Origin: Ferribacterium limneticum
GTDB lineage: Bacteria; Pseudomonadota; Gammaproteobacteria; Burkholderiales; Rhodocyclaceae
Assembly: GCF_020510565.1 (NCBI RefSeq)
Contig: NZ_CP075189.1
Location: forward strand, 1,844,501 to 1,908,500
Length of the DNA stretch: 64,000 nucleotides
Direction of reading: 5' to 3'
In this document: in pieces, positions 27,498 to 35,946 of the stretch
Numbering within the stretch: position 1 is the stretch's first letter
Layout: every line of letters begins with the position of its first letter
Notes under the pieces: model-generated
Seen by the model: only the letters and a program-made list of their open reading frames with translations
Databases searched by the model: none
Told to the model about the DNA's origin: nothing
Position numbers and translations under genes: made by a program

Positions 27498-28334
27498 TCA
27501 CGGCCGCACCGGAAGCGGAAACACCCAGGGGCCGCCGGCTTCCTTGTCGGCAGTCGCCAGATCGGCCTGGCCACGCGGGCTGACGAGGTAATTGGCAAGG
27601 CGCTGAGCGAGCTTGCGGCGTAGAGGGCTCGCCGGATGCAGCGGCCCCGGCTCAACCACCACATAGACACGACGCATGGCCGGGTCACCCTTGAGCAGCA
27701 CCGCCATGCCCTCGCTCGGCATCTTCCCGAAGGCCACCGGAATATGGCCGACCACCGCATAGCCACCCTTGTCAGCCGCCGAGCGCAACACCTGCTGCGG
27801 CGACTCGGCATCGTCGTACAACTGCTGGCGCGGCCCCGGGCGCAAACCGAGGGTGCGGAACAAGCCATGGACGATGGCGAAGCTGCCGACGTCACGGAAG
27901 CCGATCAGGGGCGCGTCAGCGCCAACGATGCGGCGCAGGGCCTCAGCGGCCCCCGGGGCACCGGCCACCCCGGCCGGATCATCTTTTGGCCCGACGATCA
28001 CATGCTCATTCATGGCCCAGGCCCGCAGCGGCGCCGCCAGACCGGCCGCTAGGAGGCCATAGGTCTCGTCGCTGCCATGAATCAGCAGCAGATCGGCCTC
28101 GCCTTTGCGAAAGACTGGCACCACGCCTTCTTTGGGCGCGGCGGCCACGGTCTCGATCCTAAGGCCGGTCGCCTTGCCGGCACGCTCGGCGAGGGCGGGC
28201 CAGACACCCGAAAGCACCAGCCCTCCCACCACGGCCACTTTCACCTGAGCCCCACCGGCCTCGCCCTGCGCTGCCTCGCACGTCACCACACCGATCGCCA
28301 ACAGGATGGCAAGATAGCTGCGCCAAAATTTCAT
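27498..28334 (-). CDS. TupA-like periplasmic oxyanion-binding protein
   Basis: A 278-residue secreted protein (signal peptide ending VTCEA). Features of the tungstate/molybdate-binding TupA family: GLVLSGVWPALAERAGKATGLRIE, EADLLLIHGSDETYG, and IVGPKDDPAGVAGAPGA. The usual SxxDSG start motif is changed. No ABC permease or ATPase lies beside it, so it would have to work with another transporter (perhaps ModBC) or act with the adjacent TonB receptor. Gap to the receptor gene is 167 bases; the stop of the globin gene lies 16 bases before its start. Confidence 0.75.
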   Translation of the reverse strand: MKFWRSYLAILLAIGVVTCEAAQGEAGGAQVKVAVVGGLVLSGVWPALAERAGKATGLRIETVAAAPKEGVVPVFRKGEADLLLIHGSDETYGLLAAGLAAPLRAWAMNEHVIVGPKDDPAGVAGAPGAAEALRRIVGADAPLIGFRDVGSFAIVHGLFRTLGLRPGPRQQLYDDAESPQQVLRSAADKGGYAVVGHIPVAFGKMPSEGMAVLLKGDPAMRRVYVVVEPGPLHPASPLRRKLAQRLANYLVSPRGQADLATADKEAGGPWVFPLPVRP

Positions 28335-28350
28335 GGTCTAACCTCTTTTT

Positions 28351-28953
28351 TTAGGAATGAAATGGGGCGCCAAAGCGCACCCGCGCCATGGCGTAAGGCA
28401 AGTGGGCTGGCTGGGCCTTGGTGGTGCGGCGGTTGATCATGCGCACGGTGAAAGCCTCCATCCAGGCCCAGTATTCCTCATGCAGTTCTTGCTGAAAGCC
28501 CGTTTCAGCCATGGCCTGAAGCAGTTTTGCCAGCCAGGTCTCCCGTGCAGCTTCGTCGATGCTGAAGGGGAAGTGACGGGTACGCATGCAGGTGTTGCCG
28601 TGGACTGGCGTAAACGCCGCCGGGCCGCCGCACACTTCCACCACGTAGTCGGCGATCCGTTCCACCAGATTGGTGAAGGCGGCGTCGTCAGCGGCAAACA
28701 AGTGGCCGATTTCACTCTTCCGCAGCAAGGCGTGATGATGACGTACCAGTTCGCGCAACGCTCCCGGACCGGCCACGGATAGGACGCGAGCGGAAGGAAA
28801 CGGCACCTCTGGCATTTCCATTTCGTGGCTGGCCGGTACACGACGCCCCACCTCGGGCTTGGCACTGATAGCGGCTCCGTGGCCGCCACAGCCACAGACA
28901 TGAGGAACGGCGTTGGGCACCGGATCTAGCGACGCAGGCAGGCCTTGGCACAT
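28351..28953 (-). CDS. Truncated hemoglobin-like protein with Cys-rich N-terminal extension
   Basis: A 200-residue protein; start at MCQGLPASLDP chosen for the AAGGAG 8 bases upstream. Residues about 70-185 resemble a group II/III truncated globin: LRELVRHHHALLRKSEIG, LFAADDAAFTNLVERIADYVVEVCGG, FTPVHGNTCMRTRHFPFSID, in which HFPF contains the probable proximal region. The N-terminal 60 residues have Cys at 2, 20-22 (HVCGCGGHG), perhaps a metal or redox site. It is 16 bases before the TupA-like gene in the same orientation. Role could be O2/NO handling. Confidence 0.72.
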   Translation of the reverse strand: MCQGLPASLDPVPNAVPHVCGCGGHGAAISAKPEVGRRVPASHEMEMPEVPFPSARVLSVAGPGALRELVRHHHALLRKSEIGHLFAADDAAFTNLVERIADYVVEVCGGPAAFTPVHGNTCMRTRHFPFSIDEAARETWLAKLLQAMAETGFQQELHEEYWAWMEAFTVRMINRRTTKAQPAHLPYAMARVRFGAPFHS

Positions 28954-29101
28954 ATTGAATCTCCTTGGATGGATGGCAGTGAATGAACGGAAGATGGAAC
29001 GGGATTCCTCTGCCGAAGGGCGGGACGCACCTGTTCGGCATACAGAAAATGGGGCTGACACTACCGCTCTTCGTTATCGCCGCCCGCGCCGACGAAACCG
29101 C

Positions 29102-29126
29102 AAAAATCCCCGCCGAAGCGGGGAAA
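29102..29126 (-). terminator. Intrinsic terminator after PEP-CTERM gene
   Basis: TCCCCGC CGAA GCGGGGA stem-loop followed on the minus strand by TTTTT, 68 bases past the PEP-CTERM stop; it separates this gene from the globin gene. Confidence 0.75.
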
Positions 29127-29193
29127 TGGAGAGGGAAGAGACGGCGTTTCAAATTTGGCCTGGAATGGCCGCGCAGGCCACCAGGCGCAAACC

Positions 29194-30057
29194 TTATACC
29201 GACTGGCGACGCCGCCGGGCAACCGCACCGAGCAGACCGAGGCCGGCGAGGAACATGGCGTAGGTTTCGGGTTCGGGTACCGGGGCAGCGACCACGTCGA
29301 AGCTGAGGGTGGGGAGTGCCTGCCCCTGGCCGCCGGTGAAGATGATCATCCCGAGGGTGTCGCTGGTGCCCATCAGGTAGAGCGAGATCGCCTTGTCGCC
29401 GGATGCGGAGGCACTCAGGATGTCTTGTACGAAGCTGCCTTGCTCACTCAGTGAGTAGCTGAGCCCAACGTAGCCTGTGGTGCCAACCCGGGTAAACGTT
29501 TCCGAGCCTAGCAGGGAAGATGTGCCTGCCCAAACATCGAGATCCGTCTGATTGGACGCGTAGATCGGATTCAGTTGTTTGTCGGTGGGCGTGCCTGCGG
29601 ATTGATACCAGTTGTCGTTCTCCACCCAAAGGATGTCGAACGTGCCCGTACCTACACCAAAGCGCGAGTTGTTCTGCCTGGCGTAGGAGGAACTAAAACT
29701 CAGCGTGACGTTATCAACCGTCCAGTTGCCGGCGCCATAAGAGGCATTCAGCGAGTCGACCGTACTGCCAATGTCAAAGTGGAAAGCTTCGTTAGAAGGT
29801 GTAGAGAAGCCCCCCGTATTGTTGATGGCCAGACCGCCCTGGACGCCACCGGCGCCACCCGCCCAACCCCAGCCATCTTGCGCCGTGGTGTAGACGGGAA
29901 AGACCATGTCGCTCCAGTAAGTACCGGATCCGCCGGCTCCCCCGCTGCCGCCGATGCTTGAACTGACATGCGTCAATACGGTGGTATCGGCGTGTGCGGC
30001 CATCGGGAGTATCAGCGCCCCTAGTGTCGCGATAACGACCTTCTTTACGTGATTCAT
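29194..30057 (-). CDS. PEP-CTERM sorting-signal exported protein
   Basis: A 287-residue secreted protein. A signal peptide (MNHVKKVVIATLGALILPMAAHA) leads into a Gly/Ser-rich region (IGGSGGAGGSGTYWS), probably beta-rich with few Cys. The C-terminus is a PEP-CTERM anchor: VPEPETYAMFLAGLGLLGAV followed by RRRR, a substrate for exosortase processing at the cell surface. The exosortase itself is not in the window. A ModE-like site is found 90-120 bases upstream of its start. Function unknown. Confidence 0.88.
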   Translation of the reverse strand: MNHVKKVVIATLGALILPMAAHADTTVLTHVSSSIGGSGGAGGSGTYWSDMVFPVYTTAQDGWGWAGGAGGVQGGLAINNTGGFSTPSNEAFHFDIGSTVDSLNASYGAGNWTVDNVTLSFSSSYARQNNSRFGVGTGTFDILWVENDNWYQSAGTPTDKQLNPIYASNQTDLDVWAGTSSLLGSETFTRVGTTGYVGLSYSLSEQGSFVQDILSASASGDKAISLYLMGTSDTLGMIIFTGGQGQALPTLSFDVVAAPVPEPETYAMFLAGLGLLGAVARRRRQSV

Positions 30058-30148
30058 TCGCGTACCCTCAAAAAAAATTAAAAAGTCAGAAAAATGGTGC
30101 CGGGTTGCGACGCCAACTGCTCGTCATAACTCCCCGCTACTCAGGGAA

Positions 30149-30176
30149 CGCAATATATATGCCAATATATAACGCA
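30149..30176 (-). promoter_or_regulatory. ModE-like site upstream of PEP-CTERM gene
   Basis: TATATA, six bases (TGCCAA), then TATATAACGCA; the right half matches the ModE half-site TATATAACGAT at 9 of 11 positions, and the spacing equals that of the modE and molbindin sites. It sits in a 394-base AT-rich stretch between two minus-strand genes that holds no other gene I can support. Confidence 0.5.
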
Positions 30177-30451
30177 TTGTCTAATCCGATTTCGGGAGGC
30201 GGCTTGTAGTCAAGTTTCATTTGATATCCTTATAGCAATGATTGTTGCAGGATTTGCACCTTGGTTTGATACCGCAATTGCGTGGATTTGATTGCCGTAT
30301 TTGATGCGTTATAAAGTTGACAATATATCGACATTTGGAGGCTATGCGACAAAACTTGGTCAAGAGGAAGAATTCGGCTGGTCAACGTCAATGAGATTTG
30401 GCGGTCAAGCTGGCGCGATTCCGCACAAGCGTTCTGCTGGCGAATGAAGGC

Positions 30452-31774
30452 TCAAAGCGACTCAAGAAAGGCAAGTAGCTCACGGCGAGCCGCCGGTGGT
30501 GCCGCGACATAGCGCTGGCGGGCAGTGCGCGCCTCGCCGCCGTGCCAGAGAATGGCTTCCTGCAGATTGCGGGCGCGGCCGTCGTGCAGGTACTGGCTGT
30601 GCTCGTTGACCTGCGGTACGAGGCCGATGCCCCAGAGCGGCGGGGTGCGCCATTCGCGGCCGTTGGCCTGGAAATTCGGCCGGTCGTCGGCCAGGCCCTT
30701 GCCCATGTCGTGAATCAACAGGTCGGTGTAGGGCGCGATCTGGCGGTTGGCGGTGAGCGGGAAACGCGGGCTCGGGCCGGTCTGCAGTTCGTGCCGATGG
30801 CAACTGGCGCAGCCGAGGCTGGCGAATTGCCGTTCGCCGGCGCGGACTTGCGGGTCGTCGGCCTTGCGCCGGGGTGGTGCCGCGATGTTGGCGAGATAGA
30901 ACTCGATGGCATCGAGGTCGCTATTGCTCATCTCCGGATGGCCGGCCGAAGGCGCTTTCTGGCAGGCTTTCTGCACCGGCGTGCAGTTCTCGTCGGGGAA
31001 CAGCGTCGTGGTGATGCCGAGATCGCCGACCATGGCGCCGGCGATCTGCTGACGCAGGTTGGGCTGGTTCGACTTGAAGCCGAAACGGCCGACGACCGTC
31101 TGTTTTGCGGCGGCATCCCAGACCCGGTTGAGCCGGCCGCGCACGCCGTCGGCCTTGGCTTCAGCGGCCATGGCGACGAGCGTCTTTTCGGGGACGGCCT
31201 CAAGCAGGCCGAGGCCGTAGACCGGCTGCCCGATGCGGGGCGAGAACAGCACCTTGCCAATCGGGCCGTAGGCCAGGTCCACGAAATCGATGCGCGGCCG
31301 ACGCAGGCTGACTTTTTCGCCACCGGCCAGGGTCACCGGTTTTGTCTCGATCCAGCTCAGCGCTGCGCGACCTTCGCCGGGGACGCCGGCGATGCCTTCC
31401 TCGTTGAGCTGGCCGCCATAGGCCGGATGCGCCTTTGGCCCGCCATCCGCCGCCTTGCCGGGAACCGACAGGCGGACGAGCATCGACAGCATGCGTTCGT
31501 CCGGGCCGTCCGGTGAGCGGCCGCGGCCGTTTTTCTGGTGGCAGGAGATGCAGGCCAGGCGGTTGTAGAGCGGGCCGAGGCCGGCGGCGCTATCCTCGGC
31601 CGGGGCAACGACCCAGCTCTGGCGGAACAGGCTGCGGCCACGGAAGAAGGCTTCGCGGTCAGTATCGGCAAGGCCAGGCAGCGGCTGGGTATAGGCTTCG
31701 CGCAGGGCATCGTCGGCCTGCGTGGGCAAAATGCCGGCGAGCAGCAACAAGGCGGCGAGTAATTGGCATCGCAT
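30452..31774 (-). CDS. Di-heme c-type oxidoreductase (DUF1111 family)
   Basis: A 440-residue periplasmic protein with a signal peptide ending around LPTQA. Two heme-c motifs: CISCH (in RLACISCHQKNGRG, about residue 80) and CASCH (in GCASCHRHELQTGP, about 320). Other family motifs are YGGQLNEEGIAGVPGEGRA, RRPRIDFVDLAYGPIG, RFGFKSNQPNLRQQ and HDGRARNLQEAILWHGGEA. DUF1111 proteins resemble di-heme peroxidases and often sit beside TonB receptors and iron-binding proteins. It is the last gene of the operon starting at 35821; the upstream gene ends 2 bases before its ATG. A role in releasing or reducing the imported metal is inference. Confidence 0.88.
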   Translation of the reverse strand: MRCQLLAALLLLAGILPTQADDALREAYTQPLPGLADTDREAFFRGRSLFRQSWVVAPAEDSAAGLGPLYNRLACISCHQKNGRGRSPDGPDERMLSMLVRLSVPGKAADGGPKAHPAYGGQLNEEGIAGVPGEGRAALSWIETKPVTLAGGEKVSLRRPRIDFVDLAYGPIGKVLFSPRIGQPVYGLGLLEAVPEKTLVAMAAEAKADGVRGRLNRVWDAAAKQTVVGRFGFKSNQPNLRQQIAGAMVGDLGITTTLFPDENCTPVQKACQKAPSAGHPEMSNSDLDAIEFYLANIAAPPRRKADDPQVRAGERQFASLGCASCHRHELQTGPSPRFPLTANRQIAPYTDLLIHDMGKGLADDRPNFQANGREWRTPPLWGIGLVPQVNEHSQYLHDGRARNLQEAILWHGGEARTARQRYVAAPPAARRELLAFLESL

Positions 31775-31776
31775 GC

Positions 31777-33099
31777 TCAGGCTCCCTGCGCGGCAAGCAA
31801 TCTGACGACGCTGGCGCGGCGGGATTGGCTGGCGGCTTGCCATTGTCGTTCGAGATCGCCGGCTTCCGGGTTGGCGCCTTCGAGGCGAGTGCGGAAGGGG
31901 CGTTGCAACGCCGGGGCGGAGGCCTCTTCCTGCGAGATGAGCGGCGCTTCGAGCAGTCGTCTGGCAGCGCCGACGTCCTTGCCGGCAGCTTCGGCCCGGT
32001 GGATGCGTTGCCACAGGCCGACCAGCTCTGCGTGGTCGCGAATCAGCGTTTGCTCGAACAGCGCGGCAACGACGTTGAGCCGGTTGCGTGTCGCTTCGCC
32101 GTCGTAGTCGAAAACGCCCTGCTCGGCGGCCTGGAAGGGATTGAAGTAATCAGCCGGCAGCTTGGCGTAGACCGCAGGGCGCACCGGCATCTTGTGAATG
32201 TCGGCGTGGGTGATGATGCGCTGTCCGGTCTCGGACAGCACGAAGCTGGCAAAGGCGCGGGCGCCGGCCGGGTTGGTGGCGCGTTTGGTTATCGCGATGT
32301 GGGCCGGGTTGATGCCGCTGTGTTTCGGGTAGGCGAAGCGCAACGGCGCACCATTGGCAATGGCCGAGGCGGCGAAGAAATCGATGGTCAGCCCGAGGGC
32401 CTGGCGACCGCTGGCCACCTCGTCGGTGACGAAGGTCGAGCCGCGTTCGGTCAGGCTGCCGGCATTGCCGGCGATGGCGCTCCACACGGCCCAGCCTTTG
32501 TCCCAGCCGTAGGCTTGTAGCACGATGTCGACCATGACCGGCGCGAAACCGACGCGAGCCGGGTTGGGCAGCACGATGTTGCCGGCGTAGCCGGGCTGGG
32601 TCAGATCCGTCCAGTCGGTTGGCGGCTTGAGTTGCTGGCGGGCCAGGGCGTTCGGATTGACGATAAAACCGTAGCCGGCCATTTCGGTGACAGTGTAGAA
32701 ACCGTCGGCGTCGCGTAGGCCGGCTTTGCCGATGCGTTCGGGCAGGCCGGCGAGATCGATGCCGAGCGGCTGCCAGGCGCCGTCGCTGGCGAGTGCCGCG
32801 AAATTGCGCGGCGAGGCGCTCCAATAAACGTCGATGCCGCCCTGGCTCGGCTGGCGCAGCACGGCCTGGGCTTCATGTGGCATTTTCCAGACCAGCTGCA
32901 GCTTGTATTGCGGCCAGGCTTTTTCGAAGGCAGCTTCAAAACGCGAGAAGACTTCATCGTTGTAGCTGGTCAGGACAACGACGGGCTTGCGTTCGCGCGG
33001 GGTGGCGGCACGCAACGGGCTTGCTGCCAACGATGCGGCGGCGCCGAGGCCGAGCAAAAGGCGACGACGGGAACTGTGGCAGGACGGGCTGTTTTTCAT
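31777..33099 (-). CDS. Periplasmic solute-binding protein (Fe3+/oxyanion-type ABC family)
   Basis: A 440-residue protein with a twin-arginine-like signal (SSRRRLLLGLGAAASLAASP). It is a class II solute-binding fold: VVVLTSYNDEVFSRFEAAFEKAWPQYK, DVYWSASPRNFAAL, TVTEMAGYGFIVNPNALA, GNIVLPNPARVGFAPVMV, PLRFAYPKHSGINPAHIAI. The family binds ferric iron, phosphonates or sulfonates. A C-terminal extension of about 100 residues is not part of the usual domain. No ABC permease is adjacent, as with the other TonB cluster here. The DUF1111 gene starts 2 bases after it. Confidence 0.85.
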   Translation of the reverse strand: MKNSPSCHSSRRRLLLGLGAAASLAASPLRAATPRERKPVVVLTSYNDEVFSRFEAAFEKAWPQYKLQLVWKMPHEAQAVLRQPSQGGIDVYWSASPRNFAALASDGAWQPLGIDLAGLPERIGKAGLRDADGFYTVTEMAGYGFIVNPNALARQQLKPPTDWTDLTQPGYAGNIVLPNPARVGFAPVMVDIVLQAYGWDKGWAVWSAIAGNAGSLTERGSTFVTDEVASGRQALGLTIDFFAASAIANGAPLRFAYPKHSGINPAHIAITKRATNPAGARAFASFVLSETGQRIITHADIHKMPVRPAVYAKLPADYFNPFQAAEQGVFDYDGEATRNRLNVVAALFEQTLIRDHAELVGLWQRIHRAEAAGKDVGAARRLLEAPLISQEEASAPALQRPFRTRLEGANPEAGDLERQWQAASQSRRASVVRLLAAQGA

Positions 33100-33130
33100 G
33101 CTATTCCTCCGTGCGGGTGATGGGCGAGGG

Positions 33131-35128
33131 CTAGAACCGGTAATTGGCGTTGGCGAACCACATCCGCCCGGGGTTCGGGAAACCGTCGGCCAGCGCGTAG
33201 TTCTCGTCGGTCAGATTGGTGACGCCGGCTTCGAGGGTCAGGTCCTTGATCGGGCGATAGGCTGCCTTGAGGTTGATCGTCGTGTGGTCGCCGGTCTTCA
33301 CCGTATTCGACGCCCAGCGGCTGCTTTCGGATTCGAAGAAGGGAATGATTTCGAGCTGGCCGATTGGGCGGATCAGGGCATAGACGGTCAGCTTCTCACT
33401 GGGGACATCGGTCAGCCTGGTGCCTGGGCTGCTGATGTTCTCCATGTTGATGAAGGTGTAGTTGCCGCCGACATCGAGCCAGCTGGCGAGCGGGGTGCGC
33501 AGGCCGAGTTCGAAACCGGTGCTGCGGACCTTGCCGACGTTTTGCATCTGGCAGCGGTTGGCACCGCTACAGCTTGTCGTGCCCGGCTGGTAGACAGTCT
33601 GGATCTTGTCGCTGATGTCGCTGTAGAAGACCGCCACCTCCGTCTTGGCACCCTGCCACGGGCTGCCCTGGTAGCCGATTTCGTAATTGATCGACTCTTC
33701 CGGCGCTAGCCCGGGATTTTCTATGTAGGTGGAGAATCGCAGTGAGAAGCGGTCTTTCAGTGTCGGCAGGCGGGTTTTCTGGGCGACCGTGGCGTAGAGC
33801 CGGGCATTTGCGGTGAGGTCGTAGAACAGGCCCAGTTGCCCGTTGGTGGCGCTTTTCTCATCGGGGATGGTGATTGTTGCCCCTGATTTGTAGACGCTGT
33901 CGGCGGTCAGGCTGTGGTGTGATACTCCGAGCGACAGCAGGAGGTCGGGGGTGATCTTCAGGTTGTCCTCGATTGCGAAGGAGTACAACGTGTCCTGGAA
34001 AGACTCGGTCGCTGCGCCGGCGCCGTCGGTGGCGAGGTGCTTGTCGACCTTGTAGTGAGTGACAAACTTGATTTCGTTGTTTTTGAGGCGGACGGACGAC
34101 AATTCCAGCGATCCGCCCCAGGTTTCGTCGTCGTAGGCGCTGATGTCGGTGACCGGGTTGGTGATGGTCGAATAGGTGCCGTTCGAGAAAATGTGCAGCG
34201 AATTCTTGAACTTGTCCTGGTAGAGCCTGGCCTTGATCGTTTCGTGCTCGCTGAGGGCGGTGCGCGAGACGAAATAGAGGCTTTCCTTGTCCCAGTACGG
34301 CCATTGCCAGAAGCGATTGACGCTCGGGTAGGTCGATGGCGGCTGGCCTTTTTCACCGTTCTGCTTGGTGTAGCTGATGGTGTATTCATCGCTGGCATTG
34401 GGCGTCAGGCCGAGTTTGAGCGAAAATTTCTGGTCGCTGTGGTAGGAGTTTTCGCGATGGCCGCCGTCTTCGCGGGTGGTCGGCTGGTAATCCTTGGACA
34501 TCGGGAAGTAGTCGCTTTCCAGATACGAGGCGCCAGCTTGGATGTACCACAGGCCCTGATTCGAGCCGACATTGACCGAGGTCTGGCGTTCGTTGCCCGA
34601 GCCGAAGCCGAGGCGGGCATCGCCTTCGAGTGGGGCCTGCGGTTTGCGCGAGATCAGGTTGATTGCGCCGCCCATGGTGTTAGGGCCGTAGGAAACTGAA
34701 CTGAATCCCTTGGCGACCTGAATGGCAGCCAGGTCGGCCGTGGTGAAGCGGGTGATGTCGACATTGCCATCGTAGGGGACGTAGACCGGGATGCCATCGA
34801 TGAAGAGCGGTGTCTGACGCGAGTCGAAGCCGCGGATGTTGATGGTTCTTTCGTTGCGCTGACCGCCCAGGGCGATGGTGACGCCGGAAAGGAGATTGAC
34901 CGCATCGCCGACGTTGTCGCGGTTGAATTGCTTCATGTCTTCGCTGGTGATGAGCGACGAAACCTGCTCTGCGCCGATCTCGCCGAGTTCGTCCTTTTGG
35001 GCCATGACCTGAATGGCGCCGAGTTCAAAGACGGGTTCGGCCGCCATGGCGAAGCCGGTGGGCAGCAGGTTGGCAACGAGGATGGCCAGCAGTTTTCTGC
35101 GGCCGCACGGTTTGGTGTTTTTCAGCAT
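33131..35128 (-). CDS. TonB-dependent receptor in NifA-type operon
   Basis: A 665-residue outer-membrane receptor with signal peptide (ending LPTGFAMA). The plug domain begins VFELGAIQVMAQKD (TonB box near it) and includes DAVNLLSGVTIALGGQRNER, INIRGFDSRQTPLFIDGIPVYVPYDG and TADLAAIQVAKGFSSVSYG; the barrel ends RMWFANANYRF. It overlaps the XRE gene by 7 bases and is followed 31 bases later by the solute-binding protein. The operon has a sigma-54 promoter and NifA site, so the receptor is expected to be made under nitrogen-fixing conditions, probably for iron or molybdenum uptake. Confidence 0.92.
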   Translation of the reverse strand: MLKNTKPCGRRKLLAILVANLLPTGFAMAAEPVFELGAIQVMAQKDELGEIGAEQVSSLITSEDMKQFNRDNVGDAVNLLSGVTIALGGQRNERTINIRGFDSRQTPLFIDGIPVYVPYDGNVDITRFTTADLAAIQVAKGFSSVSYGPNTMGGAINLISRKPQAPLEGDARLGFGSGNERQTSVNVGSNQGLWYIQAGASYLESDYFPMSKDYQPTTREDGGHRENSYHSDQKFSLKLGLTPNASDEYTISYTKQNGEKGQPPSTYPSVNRFWQWPYWDKESLYFVSRTALSEHETIKARLYQDKFKNSLHIFSNGTYSTITNPVTDISAYDDETWGGSLELSSVRLKNNEIKFVTHYKVDKHLATDGAGAATESFQDTLYSFAIEDNLKITPDLLLSLGVSHHSLTADSVYKSGATITIPDEKSATNGQLGLFYDLTANARLYATVAQKTRLPTLKDRFSLRFSTYIENPGLAPEESINYEIGYQGSPWQGAKTEVAVFYSDISDKIQTVYQPGTTSCSGANRCQMQNVGKVRSTGFELGLRTPLASWLDVGGNYTFINMENISSPGTRLTDVPSEKLTVYALIRPIGQLEIIPFFESESSRWASNTVKTGDHTTINLKAAYRPIKDLTLEAGVTNLTDENYALADGFPNPGRMWFANANYRF

Positions 35129-35436
35129 GAAGTCCTCCCTGACTGTGGCTGGCTGGATGGGTGATGCGGTGATTTTTGGGTCGATTCGGGCAAGGTGATT
35201 TCGAAGCTACTGCCTGGAAACCGGGCAACGATTTCGAGGCGTCCGCCCAGAGCCTCGACATAGCGGCGTAGCGTGGTCAGGTGCATGTCGTCCTTGTTTT
35301 CGAATTGCGCGATGTTCGGTTGCGAAACCCGCAGACGGTCGGCCATGGCGATTTGCGAGAGCCCGAGTTGACGGCGCAACTTGCCAAGGGGCAGGCCCCC
35401 GGCTGATTCAGCGGGGCATGTCGGGGCTGAGGGCAT
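35122..35436 (-). CDS. XRE-family DNA-binding protein
   Basis: About 104 residues. The helix-turn-helix is at 19-60: GKLRRQLGLSQIAMADRLRVSQPNIAQFENKDDMHLTTLRRYVEALGGRLEIVARFPG, ending with FEITL; it resembles the HigA/XRE-like short regulators. The start at 35436 is the first ATG before the HTH and overlaps the upstream gene by 29 bases; the exact start is uncertain. It overlaps the TonB receptor gene by 7 bases, so it is embedded in the operon and may autoregulate it. No toxin gene partner is seen. Confidence 0.8.
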   Translation of the reverse strand: MPSAPTCPAESAGGLPLGKLRRQLGLSQIAMADRLRVSQPNIAQFENKDDMHLTTLRRYVEALGGRLEIVARFPGSSFEITLPESTQKSPHHPSSQPQSGRTSC

Positions 35437-35821
35437 AGAAGCTTCGGGACTGGTTGCAGTTGTTGGTGGAGATACGGCGATAGACCAGCCAGCGCTCGTC
35501 GCGCAGACGCCAGGCGGCCATTTCTTCGCTGTAGGTGACCAGTTCGTAGAACTCCTCGTCGTCATCCGAAGCGAGGCTGGTCAGCATGTAGCGGTGGGCG
35601 GTAAAACAGCGTTGGTCGTCGGCGTCGTAGCCGACGGTGCGCTCCGCACGAATTTCGTATTCGCTGTATTGCTCGAAATAGAGCGGTGGCTCGACGGTCT
35701 CCCGCCATTCCGCTGGCAGGTGCTCAAGCCAGTCCGGTTCGCTTGGCTGATGGCCTTTACCCTGGCTTTTGCAAGTCCGGCTGTGGACTTTTCCGGCACC
35801 GGTGCTGGGATCTGTTTTCAT
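35408..35821 (-). CDS. Unknown nif-associated protein, paralogue 1
   Basis: A 137-residue soluble protein, starting MKTDPSTGAG; longer in-frame starts exist but extend over the promoter elements. It shares with the protein at 36017 the pattern LPAEWxxxVExPLYxxxYxEYEI, AERxVGYDADDxxCFTxHR, MxAWRLRDxRWLVxRR and SFYAxSxxMPR. I recognise no known family. Low-complexity Ser/Thr/Lys N-terminus, then a folded domain rich in Tyr and Trp. It is first in the operon with XRE, TonB receptor, solute-binding protein and DUF1111 genes, behind sigma-54, NifA-type and ModE-type elements. Confidence 0.8.
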   Translation of the reverse strand: MKTDPSTGAGKVHSRTCKSQGKGHQPSEPDWLEHLPAEWRETVEPPLYFEQYSEYEIRAERTVGYDADDQRCFTAHRYMLTSLASDDDEEFYELVTYSEEMAAWRLRDERWLVYRRISTNNCNQSRSFYALSPDMPR

Positions 35822-35849
35822 GGCAAGATATAAGAATGTATATAACGGT
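35822..35849 (-). promoter_or_regulatory. ModE-like site before the TonB operon
   Basis: TATATAACGGT matches the ModE half-site TATATAACGAT at 10 of 11 positions; the partner half at the 6-base spacing (GGCAAGATATA) matches more weakly. It lies between the sigma-54 promoter and the first gene, directly against the start codon, so a repressor bound here would block transcription. Confidence 0.45.
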
Positions 35850-35860
35850 ATTCTTGTCAT

Positions 35861-35876
35861 GGCAAAAGCCATGCCA
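35861..35876 (-). promoter_or_regulatory. Sigma-54 promoter of the TonB operon
   Basis: On the minus strand TGGCAT-GGCTT-TTGCC, with the GG-N10-GC spacing; compare TGGCAC-N5-TTGCA. It is 40 bases upstream of the first gene start. Confidence 0.75.
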
Positions 35877-35946
35877 CGTAAAAGCAGGGGTATTTCAGGT
35901 GTTTTGTGTGGTTTTTCTATTCGTTGTGTTGTTAACTATACAACGA

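Noticed and set aside
29141..29170. Half-repeat TTTCAAATTTGGCC near the PEP-CTERM gene.
   Set aside because: Only the AATTTTGGCC-like half is present; the defining core is missing.
30300..30451. Short reading frame with TTGACA before it, possibly a transposase remnant.
   Set aside because: Only 17 codons, no transposase motif recognised and no terminal repeats seen.
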